Below are positions 28,869 to 38,809 of a DNA stretch of 64,000 nucleotides, in pieces. The notes under the pieces were generated by a model. It did not search any database, was not told where the DNA came from, and was given only the letters and a program-made list of their open reading frames with translations. The position numbers and the translations under genes are program-made. Position 1 is the stretch's first letter, and every line of letters begins with the position of its first letter. Source of the stretch: Flavobacterium sp. Its GTDB lineage: Bacteria > Bacteroidota > Bacteroidia > Flavobacteriales > Flavobacteriaceae. Location of the stretch: contig CP051546.1 of NCBI GenBank assembly GCA_012837155.1, positions 529,474 through 593,473 on the forward strand, in the 5' to 3' direction.

Positions 28869-30173
28869 TTACAATCTTTTGTATCTACCCTGTTCTACTT
28901 TTTTAATAGCTTTTTTCTTTTGCCATTGTTTAAGTTTGTCGTCAATAGTTCTAAGTGGGACATTAAGTTTTTCCCCAACTTCAATTGCTTCTTTTCTGGT
29001 AAAACTTGGTTTTAATGAAAATAGGATTTCTTCATCTTGGTCTGATAAACCACCATCGCTTAATGAGTTATGGTTTATAATAGCATGTTTCAAAACAATT
29101 TTAATTATTTTTAAAGCAATAAGGAAATCTCTATTTGAGCAGATTAATTCGGATTCACCTGAGATATTACTTTCATTTCTTAAAACTGTCAAAATCATGC
29201 ATAATCTAAACATCATTAAGCCATGCCTGTTCAAGTTTGGAATTACACTATGACTATGATTTTTTATAATCTCCTCATGAATAAAAGTAAAATCTTTGAG
29301 AAATCTTTTGTGCTGATTTTCTTTAAGTCTAAATGGTAACTCATCTTTTAGTTGAAATAATTTTCCATAAAGATTATAGACAATATCCCCTGATTTTTCA
29401 AATATCTCTTTGTAGTTGTTTGCTTTTGGTGCAAAAACATTTTTGAAACAAGAAATTTCATCAAACGAATACATAAGAAATCTACTAAACAAACCATTTT
29501 CTTTAGACTTTATCAAAGGTTGAAGTTGGTCGGGTGTCCCACTCACAACCATTGAAATTTTAGGTTCATTTATTTCTATATACCTATTGTCCATTTGTCT
29601 ACTCAACGATAAATTTTCGTGATGAAAGGATTTGCGTAATAAATCACTGTAATTTGACCAATCATTTTTGAGTAAATTTGAAATCGTATCTGCTTCACTT
29701 TCAATTATTAAAACCCCATTTTTTGAAACATTAAGGTAAGAGTACATTTCAGATGTGCTAATATTTGCAGGAATGATTTTCAATTCAAGATGTGGACATT
29801 CAGTATAATTTTTCTCTTTGTCATTCTTTTTTTCGGCTTGACAGATTGAAATAGCCAGTTTACTATCATCTATAATCTTAGCGTGAATTTTTTGTATTAA
29901 TATTTTTGAAAAATTCATAGTTCCCTTGCCAGAAGCAGGGGGAGCGATTATCAAAATAAATAAATTCGGATAAATTTTATGTTCGTCATATATTCCAAAT
30001 ACATTTGGAATGCATGAACTTAATGCACCAATTGATGAAAGTAATACTATATCCCTTTCTCTTTCAGAAAACGAATCAGTTAAATTTTTTAATACTACTG
30101 GTAAATTTTCATATACCACCTCAGGTAAGTATTCATTTTTAAGAATAACTGGTTTTTTTTCATCATCTTTCAT
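28869..30173 (-). CDS. DUF3987 protein, primase/helicase-like
   Basis: 434 residues, intact. DUF3987 features: a P-loop in ILIIAPPASGKGTMNF (about 77), a likely Walker B in VLIIESEADTISN (about 152), SMVVSGTPDQLQPLI (about 208), and a C-terminal winged-helix-like tail (FTRKEAIEVGEKLNVPLRTI). DUF3987 proteins of mobile elements are thought to act in element replication. It lies between the HTH gene, which it overlaps, and the integrase. Confidence 0.83.
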   Translation of the reverse strand: MKDDEKKPVILKNEYLPEVVYENLPVVLKNLTDSFSERERDIVLLSSIGALSSCIPNVFGIYDEHKIYPNLFILIIAPPASGKGTMNFSKILIQKIHAKIIDDSKLAISICQAEKKNDKEKNYTECPHLELKIIPANISTSEMYSYLNVSKNGVLIIESEADTISNLLKNDWSNYSDLLRKSFHHENLSLSRQMDNRYIEINEPKISMVVSGTPDQLQPLIKSKENGLFSRFLMYSFDEISCFKNVFAPKANNYKEIFEKSGDIVYNLYGKLFQLKDELPFRLKENQHKRFLKDFTFIHEEIIKNHSHSVIPNLNRHGLMMFRLCMILTVLRNESNISGESELICSNRDFLIALKIIKIVLKHAIINHNSLSDGGLSDQDEEILFSLKPSFTRKEAIEVGEKLNVPLRTIDDKLKQWQKKKAIKKVEQGRYKRL

Positions 30174-30454
30174 TTTTGTTTCGATTTAAATAATTGTGTA
30201 AATTTTCTTGTAAAACTCCGATGCTTTCATTTCTGTTTTGAAGCATCCAATTATCCAAATCTAAACGGCGAAAGTAAATAAGCTTGTTGTTTGGCTTTGA
30301 AAAAACTAATTTTATTTGTTGAAGTCATTTTATACAAAAACGATTTTGAAACGTTTAAATAGTCAATAGCTTCATTAAAACTCATGATTTCCTTTTGGGG
30401 TAATAATACCACGTTTTGGAATCCATCACTTTGGGTTAAAGTGGAATTTTCCAT
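30163..30454 (-). CDS. Excisionase-type helix-turn-helix protein (one frameshift)
   Basis: From ATG at 30454 (MENSTLTQSDGFQNVVLLPQ) with the HTH_17 motif IMSFNEAIDYLNVSKSFLYK. One base too many in the A run 30300-30305 breaks it; corrected, it reads SKPNNKLIYFRRLDLDNWML and ends NRNKNER, 96 residues. This is the usual small DNA-binding protein next to integrases in Bacteroidota elements, a recombination directionality or control factor. Its end overlaps the DUF3987 start by 11 bp. Confidence 0.83.
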
Positions 30455-30638
30455 ATTATTGAAATTAATATTATTATAATGAAAACTCAACCAACAATTA
30501 CTGCTGATTATAATACCATAGAACTGGTATAGAAGAAAACTCGTCGATTTTTGCAAAAATCTTGGACAAAGATAATTACATTAAAATGATTGAAATCTGA
30601 AATGCGAGAAGTGCGTGAGTAAAAGCGTGAGATTAAAT

Positions 30639-31458
30639 TTAAAAATTGTTTTTGAAAAATGTTTCGATTTTCATTTTCTCTATTTTATTTGATTTCTTCA
30701 TCCTATGAATTGCAGAATCGAAGTTAGTTATAGTTAAAGGGGTATTCACTTTAGTAATAAATCTTTTTGAAGCTTCTATTTTGTTTCGTTTTAAGTCTAA
30801 AAATAAATTTTGTAGCTTATATAGAAAGTAAACCATTAAGCCTGTATCACATTCAAACTTTAATGTCAAATCTGTTTCTGAATAATTCAATATAGAATAG
30901 AAATCATTAAAATCAAATTCTTCATTATTTATAAAATCATTATCTGAAAGAAATTCAAATACTTTTTCGAGGTCATGTATTCCGTAGCTAGATTTAAGAG
31001 TAAAATACGAACTATTTATTAGTTCTTGTGGTTCTTCGTAACCATGCTTTTCGTTAAGATATTGTTTAATTTCTTCAAATGATTTTAAACAAATAGGGAA
31101 TAACTCAAATAGTTTCATTTCTTTGATTTGCATGTAATCAAAAGTTTTATAGATGCTTTCAAAGTATTTATGTCTTTGTGTGATTTTTAAAAAAATGAAT
31201 GAATCATCTATATCGGTCTTTAACTTATTCGCTAAATCATTTAATATTTGTACTAATGTGTTTTCAAATTTTTTTGATACTACTTTATGATTGTGAGAAT
31301 CGTAATAATGTAACTCCCCATTCTCAGTAATTCCATAAATTGGTTGTTCGTCTTTTTTAGAATTTTTTTTTCAGGAAAATGTTTCTTTGCTCTATGATTT
31401 TTTCATAAGTCATAAATACTTGCATATCGTTTAAAGCATTGAATTTTTTATTTTCCAT
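30639..31458 (-). CDS. Hypothetical island protein next to attR (one frameshift)
   Basis: From ATG at 31458 (MENKKFNALNDMQVFMTYEK). A T run of nine at 31363-31371 has one base too many; corrected, the frame continues KKDEQPIYGITENGELHYYD through DDSFIFLKITQRHKYF into the open frame from 31133 and ends KIETFFKNNF. 272 residues, helical and charged, no signal. I recognise no family. First gene inside the attR end, a common place for element-specific control genes. Confidence 0.6.
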
Positions 31459-31472
31459 AAAAGCAAAAATAC

Positions 31473-31496
31473 AAAATGTTTCAGATATGTTTCAGA
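31473..31496. repeat. Integrase arm-type repeat near attR
   Basis: 24 bp identical to 12153-12176, containing two TGTTTCAGA words spaced by AT. It lies 20 bp inside attR. A diverged version (GTTGCAGTATAGTTGCAG) also lies just outside attL at about 11930-11950. Confidence 0.7.
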
Positions 31497-31516
31497 CGTA
31501 AAACTAAAAAAGCCCT

Positions 31517-31588
31517 TACATTTCTGTAAAGGCTTTCTCCTGCTTGCTCCCTCTCTTGGGCTCGAACCAAGGACCCTCTGATTAACAG
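31517..31588. other. attR: 72-bp direct repeat within tRNA-Asn
   Basis: Identical to 11970-12041. It covers the 3' part of the intact tRNA-Asn and the hairpin AGCCTTTACAGAAATGTAAGG on the minus strand, so integration keeps both the tRNA and its terminator whole. Confidence 0.93.
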
Positions 31589-31620
31589 TCAGATGCTCTA
31601 ACCAACTGAGCTAAGAAGGA
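31547..31620 (-). tRNA. tRNA-Asn (GTT)
   Basis: 74 bases on the minus strand. Acceptor TCCTTCT/AGAGGGA, D arm GCTCAGTTGGTTAGAGC, anticodon stem TCTGA/TCAGA with loop CTGTTAA (anticodon GTT), T arm CTTGG TTCGAGC CCAAG. CCA is not encoded. Preceded by a consensus promoter at 31648-31678 and used as the integration site of the 12-31.6 kb island. Confidence 0.97.
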
Positions 31621-31647
31621 AAGTGTGTTTTCACTTTTAAAGCGGTG

Positions 31648-31678
31648 CAAATATAAGGCTTAATTTTTTTGAAGCAAA
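31648..31678 (-). promoter_or_regulatory. Promoter of tRNA-Asn
   Basis: On the minus strand TTTG (31675-31678), 19 bp, then TATATTTG (31648-31655), an exact match to the Bacteroidota -33/-7 consensus. The tRNA begins 27 bp downstream. Confidence 0.85.
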
Positions 31679-31705
31679 TAAAATCTATAAAATTTTTAAT
31701 TTATT

Positions 31706-33048
31706 TTATCGTCCTACAATTGCCTTGTAAATATCATTCCCGTTAGCAAACAATAACAAAGTTATAAGTAGAAAGAAACCAACCATTTGGGCGTTCTCTA
31801 AGAACTTATCGCTTGGTTTTTTGCCGCTAATCATTTCGTATAATAAAAAGATAACATGACCACCATCAAGAGCCGGAATAGGTAATAAATTCATCACACC
31901 TAGCATTATCGACAATAAAGCGGTAATATTCCAGAAAACTTCCCAACTCCATGAAGAGGGGAAAATATCAAAAATTGCTTTGAAACCGCCCACCCCTTTA
32001 TAAGCACCCGTACTAGGATTAAAAATGGCTTTCAGTTGCTTTCCGTAACCTACTAATTGGTTTTTTTCCTTTCTCAATCCCCACAGGGAAGGCTTCAAAG
32101 AAACTGTATTCTTGCGTGCTGAACTTATAATATCCCAGTTTTTCAAGACTTTTAATGCTAACAGACGCGAGAATTATTCCTAATTTACCTTCCTTATTGA
32201 TGTTAATTTTTACAGAAACTTCTTTTTCATCTCTTAAAACAACTGCATCAACGGTCTTGTTTTTATTCATTTTTAAAATTTCAACAACCTGATCAGCATA
32301 TTTGGTTGGTGTGCCATTGATGGATTGGACAACATCTTTGGGCTGAAGTGATTTGTTTGCTGATGAATCCGATACTTTTCCTATTACAAATGGCTCTCTC
32401 CATCCAATAAAAGGCCGTTTTTTCTCCTTTTAAAACTTTATCTATTAAATCGACAGGGAAATTGATGGTTTGTTCGGTTCCGTTACGACTGATTAGCGCT
32501 GATTTTGAAAACAAGAGTTTCATTGGAATCTCATCAAAATGAGCTATTTTTTCGCCATCAATGGCAATAATTTTATCTCCAGTTTTGAATCCTAATTCTT
32601 CTCCCACAGGACTGGTAACTGCAATTCCATCCTTCAATTCTGAATTGTTGAGGTACAAATCGCCATAAGCATACGCCATCCCGATATAAATCACAAAAGC
32701 CAAAATAAAGTTTACAATAACACCACCCAACATAATAATCAATCGCTGCCAAGCTGGTTTCGAACGGAATTCCCAAGGTTGTGGAGGCAACGCCATTTGC
32801 TCTTTGTCCATGCTTTCGTCAATCATTCCCGATATTTTTACATAGCCACCAAGAGGCAACCATCCAATTCCGTATTCGGTTTCGCCAATTTTCTTTTTGA
32901 ATAAAGAGTATTTTACGTCAAAAAACAAGTAGAATTTTTCTACTCGGGTTTTAAATATTTTCGAAGGAATAAAATGTCCTAACTCGTGAAGTATAATCAG
33001 TAATGATAGGCTCAATAAAAATTGAGAAAGCTTAATAACTATTTCCAT
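31706..33048 (-). CDS. rseP: RIP metalloprotease RseP (two frameshifts in the sequence)
   Basis: A site-2 zinc protease in the inner membrane that cleaves anti-sigma factors within the membrane. Zinc motif LHELGHF (about 20-26), LPLGGYVKISG (about 66), two PDZ-like regions (GFKTGDKIIAIDGEKI, then DVVQSINGTPTK), and the C-terminal LLPIPALDGGH (about 380) holding the third zinc ligand. Indels: A run 32409-32412 (one too many) and T run 32061-32067 (one too many). Reconstructed length is 446 residues. The protein is normally essential, so these shifts are almost certainly read errors. Confidence 0.93.
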
Positions 33049-33051
33049 TTC

Positions 33052-33102
33052 TTTGTCATTGCGAGGTACGACCTGTCCGCTGTGGCGGAAGCAATCTCAT
33101 CC
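33052..33102. repeat. Dispersed intergenic repeat (CATTGCGAGGTACGA type)
   Basis: CATTGCGAGGTACGACCTGT followed by GCGGAAGCAATCTCATC, a GC-richer island upstream of rseP. Related sequences are widespread between genes in Flavobacteriaceae; the function is unknown. No gene lies between it and the next start at 33303. Confidence 0.6.
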
Positions 33103-33302
33103 TCTTATTAATTTAAATTGTATTGCGCACAAAAGTAAGGTTTTCTGCTTTAGTTGCAAAGGTTTCCTTTTGACCTAGGCGATAATTATTTGTTAATAAT
33201 TGTGCCATTTCCTTTTTTACTTTACTATATGTGCCTTAACTTTACTTTCTGTTACAAAATCTAACATACAAAAGATTTATTTTCCAAATAAAAACAACCA
33301 AT

Positions 33303-34370
33303 ATGTCTGTTCAATTATTTTCGCCTCTTCAAATAAAAAGCATCCTATTCAAAAATAGAATTGCTATTTCGCCCATGTGCCAATATTCTGCAGAAGATGG
33401 CTTTGCCAATGATTGGCATTTAGTTCATCTTGGCAGTCGAGCCAGCGGAGGCGCAGCTTTAATCATTCAGGAAGCCACAGCAGTTTCTCCCGAAGGTCGA
33501 ATTTCTCCCGGAGATTTAGGACTTTGGAAAAACGAGCACATCGAAAAATTACAGGCTATTAATCAATTTATTATATCCCAAAAGGCAATTCCTGGAATTC
33601 AATTGGCGCACGCCGGAAGAAAAGCAAGTGTTTCAGAACCGTGGAATGGCAATAAACCTTTAGACGAATCTCATGGTGGCTGGAATACCGTTGCGCCATC
33701 GGCCATTCGTTTTTATGAAAGTCAAAAACTTCCTATTGCTTTAGATAAAATGGGCATTCAAAAAGTAATTTCCGATTTTAAATCAGCTACCAAAAGAGCG
33801 GTAGAAGCAGGTTTTAAAATGGTCGAAATCCATGCAGCACACGGCTATTTGTTACACGAATTCCTTTCGCCTCTATCGAATTCTAGAACCGACGAATACG
33901 GCGGAAGTTTCGAAAACAGAATCCGTTTGCTTTTGGAAGTTCTCGAAGCGGTACAATCTGAATGGCCTGCGGATTTACCTTTATTCATCAGAATCTCCGC
34001 TACAGATTGGGCTGAAGGCGGTTGGAATAGTGACGAATCGGTACAGCTTTCGAAAATAGTCAAAGAAAAGGAGTCGATTTAATAGATGTTTCTTCGGGCG
34101 GATTGGTGTCACATCAGCAAATTCCGTTAGGGCCAGATTATCAAGTTCCATTTGCCGAAAGAATCAAAAAAGAAACTGGAATTTTGACTGGCGCGGTGGG
34201 TTTTAATTACCGAATCTAGTCAGGCCGAATCTATAATGGTTAGTGGCAAAGCAGATTTTGTTTTATTTGCTAGAGAATCCTTGAGAAATCCTAATTTGGC
34301 TTTGGCTTTCGCCAAAGAATTGAATGCTGATGTTTCGTGGCCAAAACAATACGAAAGAGCCAAAATATAA
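33303..34370 (+). CDS. NADH:flavin oxidoreductase, old yellow enzyme family (two frameshifts)
   Basis: An FMN-binding TIM barrel of the YqjM-like group. Family marks: [20 protein letters not shown] (about 18-37), [20 protein letters not shown] (about 105), the substrate-binding [18 protein letters not shown] (about 178) and [17 protein letters not shown]. After an A run at 34066-34069 (one short) it continues [20 protein letters not shown], and after a T run at 34201-34204 (one too many) [20 protein letters not shown]. 355 residues when corrected. Probably reduces activated double bonds with NADPH. Confidence 0.9.
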
Positions 34371-34480
34371 TTGATTTTTGAATGATAATAGAGAATTTAA
34401 GGTTCTAAAATGTTTGCTCAAATCAAAAATCATGAATCAAAAAAAAACACTCTTTTTTCAGTCGATTCCTAATAGCACCA

Positions 34481-34529
34481 ACCCAAATTACACCATAGCG
34501 ATTTTAAATCTTTTAGGTCTAATTTGGGT
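34481..34529. terminator. Long-loop inverted repeat between convergent genes
   Basis: ACCCAAATTA (34481-34490) and TAATTTGGGT (34520-34529) form a perfect 10-bp stem with a 29-base loop, between the oxidoreductase gene and the convergent AIM24 gene. The right arm is followed by TTGTTCTTTTT. Confidence 0.55.
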
Positions 34530-35164
34530 TTGTTCTTTTTGATGCTAATTGTAGTCTTTAAAAGAGAATGGGATTAAAAACGATTGTCTCCGTCGAGTAA
34601 ATTTCCTAAACCGCCTAACAAACTGCCTTCTTCGCGGCTATTGCCTCCTGCTTTGGGCGCCGAAGCAATAATCCTATCGGCCAATCGGCTAAAAGGAAGC
34701 GATTGAACATATACCGTTCCAGGACCACGAAGTGTGGCATAAAATAAGCCTTCGCCTCCAAAAGCGAGTTTTTGATTCCGCCTATGAATTCAATATCATA
34801 ATCCACAGTTTGGGTAAATCCTACTATACAACCCGTATCCACTTTAAGAATTTCGCCAGCGGCTAATTCCTTTTTTGCTAAAGTTCCACCAGAGTGTACA
34901 AAGGCCTTTCCGTCGCCTTCTAATTTTTGCATAATAAAGCCTTCGCCTCCAAAAAGACCTCTACCTAATTTTTTTGAAAACTCAATTCCTACAGCCACTC
35001 CTTTGGCAGCGCATAGGAAAGAATCTTTTTGACAAATAAATTTGCCGCCAAATTGCATCAAATCGATGGAATGATTTTTCCTGGATAAGGCGAAGCAAAA
35101 GACACTTTGCTTTTTCCTTGGTTCTGATTGATAAAGGCGGTCATAAAAAGGCTTTCGCCTGTTA

Positions 35165-36916
35165 GAGGGTACTGAAAAACATCACTTATTTTGATCAACG
35201 TTCTTTTTTAGATATTAAAAAAACCGCTTATAACAGGATTTTAAGCATCCGTTATAAGCGGTTTTATTTTTGTAACTGTTTTTTATTGTTGATTGTATGT
35301 GTCTGTTTTTGACTTATACAGGTTCATTTGGTAAAATGCACGTGTAGATTACATTTTCTACATTAATTTGAGTATTCTTTTTAAGTTGACTGTAAAAATT
35401 GCTATTGCACCTTGCATTTGCATATTGGTAATACCGTATGATATTGCTCTATCATAACCGTGTATATTTTTTAACTCGCTATTTTTAGCTTCTATCTTGT
35501 ATCGATGTTTTGCTTTTTCTTTGTAATATTCTGTTTCTTGAAAAGCCATTTGGTCTTGATGCAATTCTGATTTTATGGATACCGAATACGTTTTTGTCTT
35601 GGCTCCATCTTTATAACAACCTTCCTTTAAAGGGCAATGCTTGCATTTTTCGACATCAAAATAGTAAGTATCTACTTGATTTACCCCGACATCTTTAGTG
35701 CCTTGGCGCGCTTTCGTATTGCTAAATGCCCTGCTGGGCAAACAAACCTATCGGCATCTTTATTGTAATCAAATTTATCTTCATCTTTCCTAAAGCCTTG
35801 GGTTATAGATGGATTTAGACGCGCTACTATTTTTATGTTTTGTTCAGTTGTAATTTTAAGATTCTCTTTTCCAGAATAAGCTCCGTCGCCAATAATGGTA
35901 TCTACATCAACTCCGTTTTCTTGACTGATTTCTAAAAGTTTAGGTAATTCTGGTCCATCGCCTTTTTCTCCAGATGTAACTACAGCCGCGGTAATGATGC
36001 GCTCTTCGGTCATAGCCAAATGAGTTTTGTAGCCAAAAAAGGAACTCTCGGCAGATTTATGACCTATTTTTGCATCGGTATCTTTGGATAGGGTTAAATT
36101 TTCTTGAGTGTCTTCTACGGTTTCTTTTAGCAGATTTAATTTTTCCTTCACAGCGGGTATTGAACTTATAGACGGCTCATTTTCTATGCGTTTTTCTAAC
36201 TCTTTGCAATAAGCCAGCTCCTTTTCTAAATCATTGTCGGTATTTTTTTTGGGCATACGTTCTTTGAATTGGTCGTCAAAGGTGTATACTGTTTTTCGAA
36301 GTAACTTGGAGCGTTCTCTCAATACATCGATGGCTAAAAACGGATTAGATCTTGATAAAGTATGTGTGGCATCAACAATAATAGACTTAGAACGGATGAT
36401 GCCTTTTTCAATAGCTATGGTTACCGTTTTGTTATCAATAGATTTAACAAGTCGGTGTCTTTCAAACGTAGTTTTCTGAATTTGGTCAACGAACTCGGAT
36501 TAATAACATCGTCTTCTGGATTCATATCCAAAAAATATTTAAAGGACATATCGTAACGCGAACGTTCCACTACATCAACATCGGAAACGGTGTAAATTGT
36601 TTTAAGAAGCAAATACTTGAACATACGAACGGGACTTTCTGCCATACGTCCATTATTGGTGCAGTATTTATTTAACAACTCATCGTAGATAAATGAAAAG
36701 TCTATCAAATCGTTAATTTTTCTCAAAAGATTATTCCTTGGAATAATTAAATCATATAAAGAGGAATGCTCGCTGAACTGTATTGTTTGTTGCTGTACTA
36801 ACATGTAAAAAACCTTATAATTACAGCTAAATATACCAAAAAAGAAGTAGAAATCCTAAGCTTTCTACTCCTTTTATTTATCAATTTATTCGAAAAAAGA
36901 CTTTTTCAGTACCCTC
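35165..36916 (-). mobile_element. IS1182-family insertion sequence
   Basis: A 1,752-bp element with inverted ends GAGGGTACTGAAAAA and TTTTTCAGTACCCTC, flanked by the 8-bp duplication GCCTGTTA (35157-35164 and 36917-36924). Inside the left end a strong hairpin (AACCGCTTATAAC with GTTATAAGCGGTT, about 35222-35262) is probably a transcription stop protecting the transposase. Confidence 0.9.
35358..36804 (-). pseudogene. IS1182-family transposase, two frameshifts
   Basis: N-terminal region QFSEHSSLYDLIIPRNNLLR and RMAESPVRMFKYLLLKTIYT. The middle has SKSIIVDATHTLSRSNPF and VDTIIGDGAYSGKENLKI (DDE Asp residues). The C-terminal part has a Cys cluster CKHCPLKEGCYKDG and RYKIEAKNSELKNIHGYDRA. Breaks lie near 36421-36440 and at 35712-35714 (a T run one short). 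Corrected, it is about 482 residues, normal for the family. Confidence 0.88.
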
Positions 36917-37207
36917 GCCTGTTAGCACTCGTTTTCCTGCGCTTAGGAGTTTGCCAAACAATCCTGTTTGTTGGTTGGATCCATCTCCAAAAATGGTTTC
37001 CATTTGAATATTATTGTCCATCATCATAAAACTGCCTGCTTCGGCAATGACAATTTCTTGTGGATCGAGTTCAATTTCTACATACTGCATTTCTTCGCCG
37101 TATATCTGGTAATCTATTTCGTGAGCTTGCATAATGATATTTGTTTTTTTCTAGTTTGTCGTTTAGAAGAAAAGAGTGTTACAATAGGGTAATCTTTTTG
37201 TCAAAAA

Positions 37208-38500
37208 TTACGCATGCATCAAACTTTCAATTTCGTCTACTTCAATCGGGATATTTTTCATCAAATTGAAAGGCGCTCCAGTTTCCTGAATCACAACATT
37301 ATCTTCTAATCTAATTCCGAAACCTTCGGCAGGAATATAGATGCCGGGCTCAACTGTAAAAACCATATTGGGTTGCATGGGCTCATTTAGTTTCCCGTAA
37401 TCGTGCGTATCCAATCCCATGTGGTGCGAGGTTCCGTGCATAAAATATTTTTTATACGCTGGCCAATCTGGGTTTTCGTTTTGAACATCGGTTTTGTCAA
37501 TTAGCCCTAATCCTAACAACTCCGATGTCATAATTTTTCCCACTTCAATGTGGTATTCTTTCCAAAGCGTTCCGGGTATTAGCATTTTTGTTGCTTCATT
37601 TTTCACGCGTAAAACGGCATTATACACGGCTTTTTGTCTTTCGCTGTACCGTCCAGAAACAGGAATTGTTCGAGTCATGTCGCTAGAATAATTCGCATAT
37701 TCGGCGGCAACATCAAGTAAAATCAAATCGCCTGCTTTGCATTGTTGGTTGTTTTCGATGTAGTGCAAAACATTGGCATTATTGCCCGAAGCAATAATCG
37801 GGGTGTAGGCAAAACCTTTGGAACGATTGCGGATGAATTCGTGAATTAATTCGGCTTCAATTTCGTATTCGGTTACATTGGGTTTCACAAAAGATAATAA
37901 TCTACGAAACCCTTTTTCGGTAATATTGCAGGCGTTTTGTATTAAATCTAATTCTTCTGATTCTTTTATGGAACGAATGCGTTGTAAAATCGGATTGCTT
38001 TTTGCGACAGCGTGGGCTGGATATTTAGCCTTCCACCATTTTACAAAACGGGCTTCACGGGTTTCTGTTTCTACCGTGGCGCGATAATGCTCATTGGTGT
38101 TGATGTAAATGGTATCGCAATGTGTCATCATTTCGAACAAAACTTTTTCAAAATCTTGCAGCCAATGGACTGTTTTGATTCCGGAAACTTCAAAGGCTTT
38201 GTTCTTGGTTAGTTTTTCTCCTTCCCAAATGGCGATGTGTTCGCTGGTTTCTTTTAGAAACAACATTTTGCGTTGGTTTTCGTAAGGAGCATCTGGAAAA
38301 AGCAGTAAGATACTTTCTTCCTGATCAACTCCCGACAGGTAAAAAATATCTCTGTGTTGTGCAAAAGGCAAAGTACTGTCGGCACTTATAGGATAAATAT
38401 CATTAGAATTAAAAATAGCTAGACTTTTTGGCTTCATTTGAGCCGTGAATTTGGCTCGGTTTTTTATAAAAAGGGAATGGTCTATTTGATGGTATTTCAT
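37208..38500 (-). CDS. pepP: Xaa-Pro aminopeptidase (aminopeptidase P)
   Basis: 430 residues, intact. An N-terminal AMP_N domain (about 5-130, PFAQHRDIFYLSGVDQEESI) and a C-terminal pita-bread metallopeptidase fold. Metal ligands are visible: LLDVAAEYANYSSDMTRTIP (two Asp), HGTSHHMGLDTHD (His), FTVEPGIY (Glu) and IRLEDNVV (Glu). It removes N-terminal residues before proline using two metal ions in the cytoplasm. It stands upstream of the divergent sdh operon with its own region. Confidence 0.94.
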   Translation of the reverse strand: MKYHQIDHSLFIKNRAKFTAQMKPKSLAIFNSNDIYPISADSTLPFAQHRDIFYLSGVDQEESILLLFPDAPYENQRKMLFLKETSEHIAIWEGEKLTKNKAFEVSGIKTVHWLQDFEKVLFEMMTHCDTIYINTNEHYRATVETETREARFVKWWKAKYPAHAVAKSNPILQRIRSIKESEELDLIQNACNITEKGFRRLLSFVKPNVTEYEIEAELIHEFIRNRSKGFAYTPIIASGNNANVLHYIENNQQCKAGDLILLDVAAEYANYSSDMTRTIPVSGRYSERQKAVYNAVLRVKNEATKMLIPGTLWKEYHIEVGKIMTSELLGLGLIDKTDVQNENPDWPAYKKYFMHGTSHHMGLDTHDYGKLNEPMQPNMVFTVEPGIYIPAEGFGIRLEDNVVIQETGAPFNLMKNIPIEVDEIESLMHA

Positions 38501-38748
38501 GTGGATTGATTTTTTAAATTTAGCGTATTCAAAAGTAAAAACTTTGGAATCAAAAACAGATATTTAAAGAGGTTAATTTTAATTCAGAATGATAAAAAAT
38601 ATATTAGTGTCATTCTCGAATAAATGCGCCTGAAAGTTCTCGTAAAATTGATGATAATGAAATGGCTAAGTAAAATTTTATTTTGATAAAAGCCGAGTTT
38701 ATTGAGTTTGTATTTTTTTTAAATTGATTATAAATTAGCATGAAAAGG

Positions 38749-38779
38749 TTGTAGTATCTTTCAAATAGTCCTATTTTTG
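38749..38779 (+). promoter_or_regulatory. Promoter of the sdhCAB operon
   Basis: TTG at 38749-38751, 20 bp, then TATTTTTG at 38772-38779, a Bacteroidota -33/-7 pair. The frame of sdhC is open across this box, but transcription would start after it, which fixes the true start at ATG 38810. The rest of the 309 bp between pepP and sdhC shows no gene. Confidence 0.75.
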
Positions 38780-38809
38780 TGCACTTTAAAACAATTTATT
38801 CGAATTCTT

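Larger units (their letters stand above)
34574..37132 (-). pseudogene. AIM24/TIGR00266 family protein split by IS1182
   Basis: N-terminal part from 37132: HEIDYQIYGEEMQYVEIELD, then EAGSFMMMDNNIQMET and AGKRVLTGE at the IS edge. The other side resumes LTGESLFMTAFINQNQGKSK and continues MQFGGKFICQKDSFLCAAKG to the end at 34574 ([13 protein letters not shown]). Without the IS, one duplication, and with two single-base gaps filled (about 35066 and 34760-34763), it is 266 residues, the full family length. Function of this beta-helical family is not settled. The IS insertion makes this a true knockout. Confidence 0.85.

Noticed and set aside
38777-38809. Longer N-terminus for SdhC
   Set aside because: These codons overlap the -7 box TATTTTTG, so they lie at or before the transcription start.
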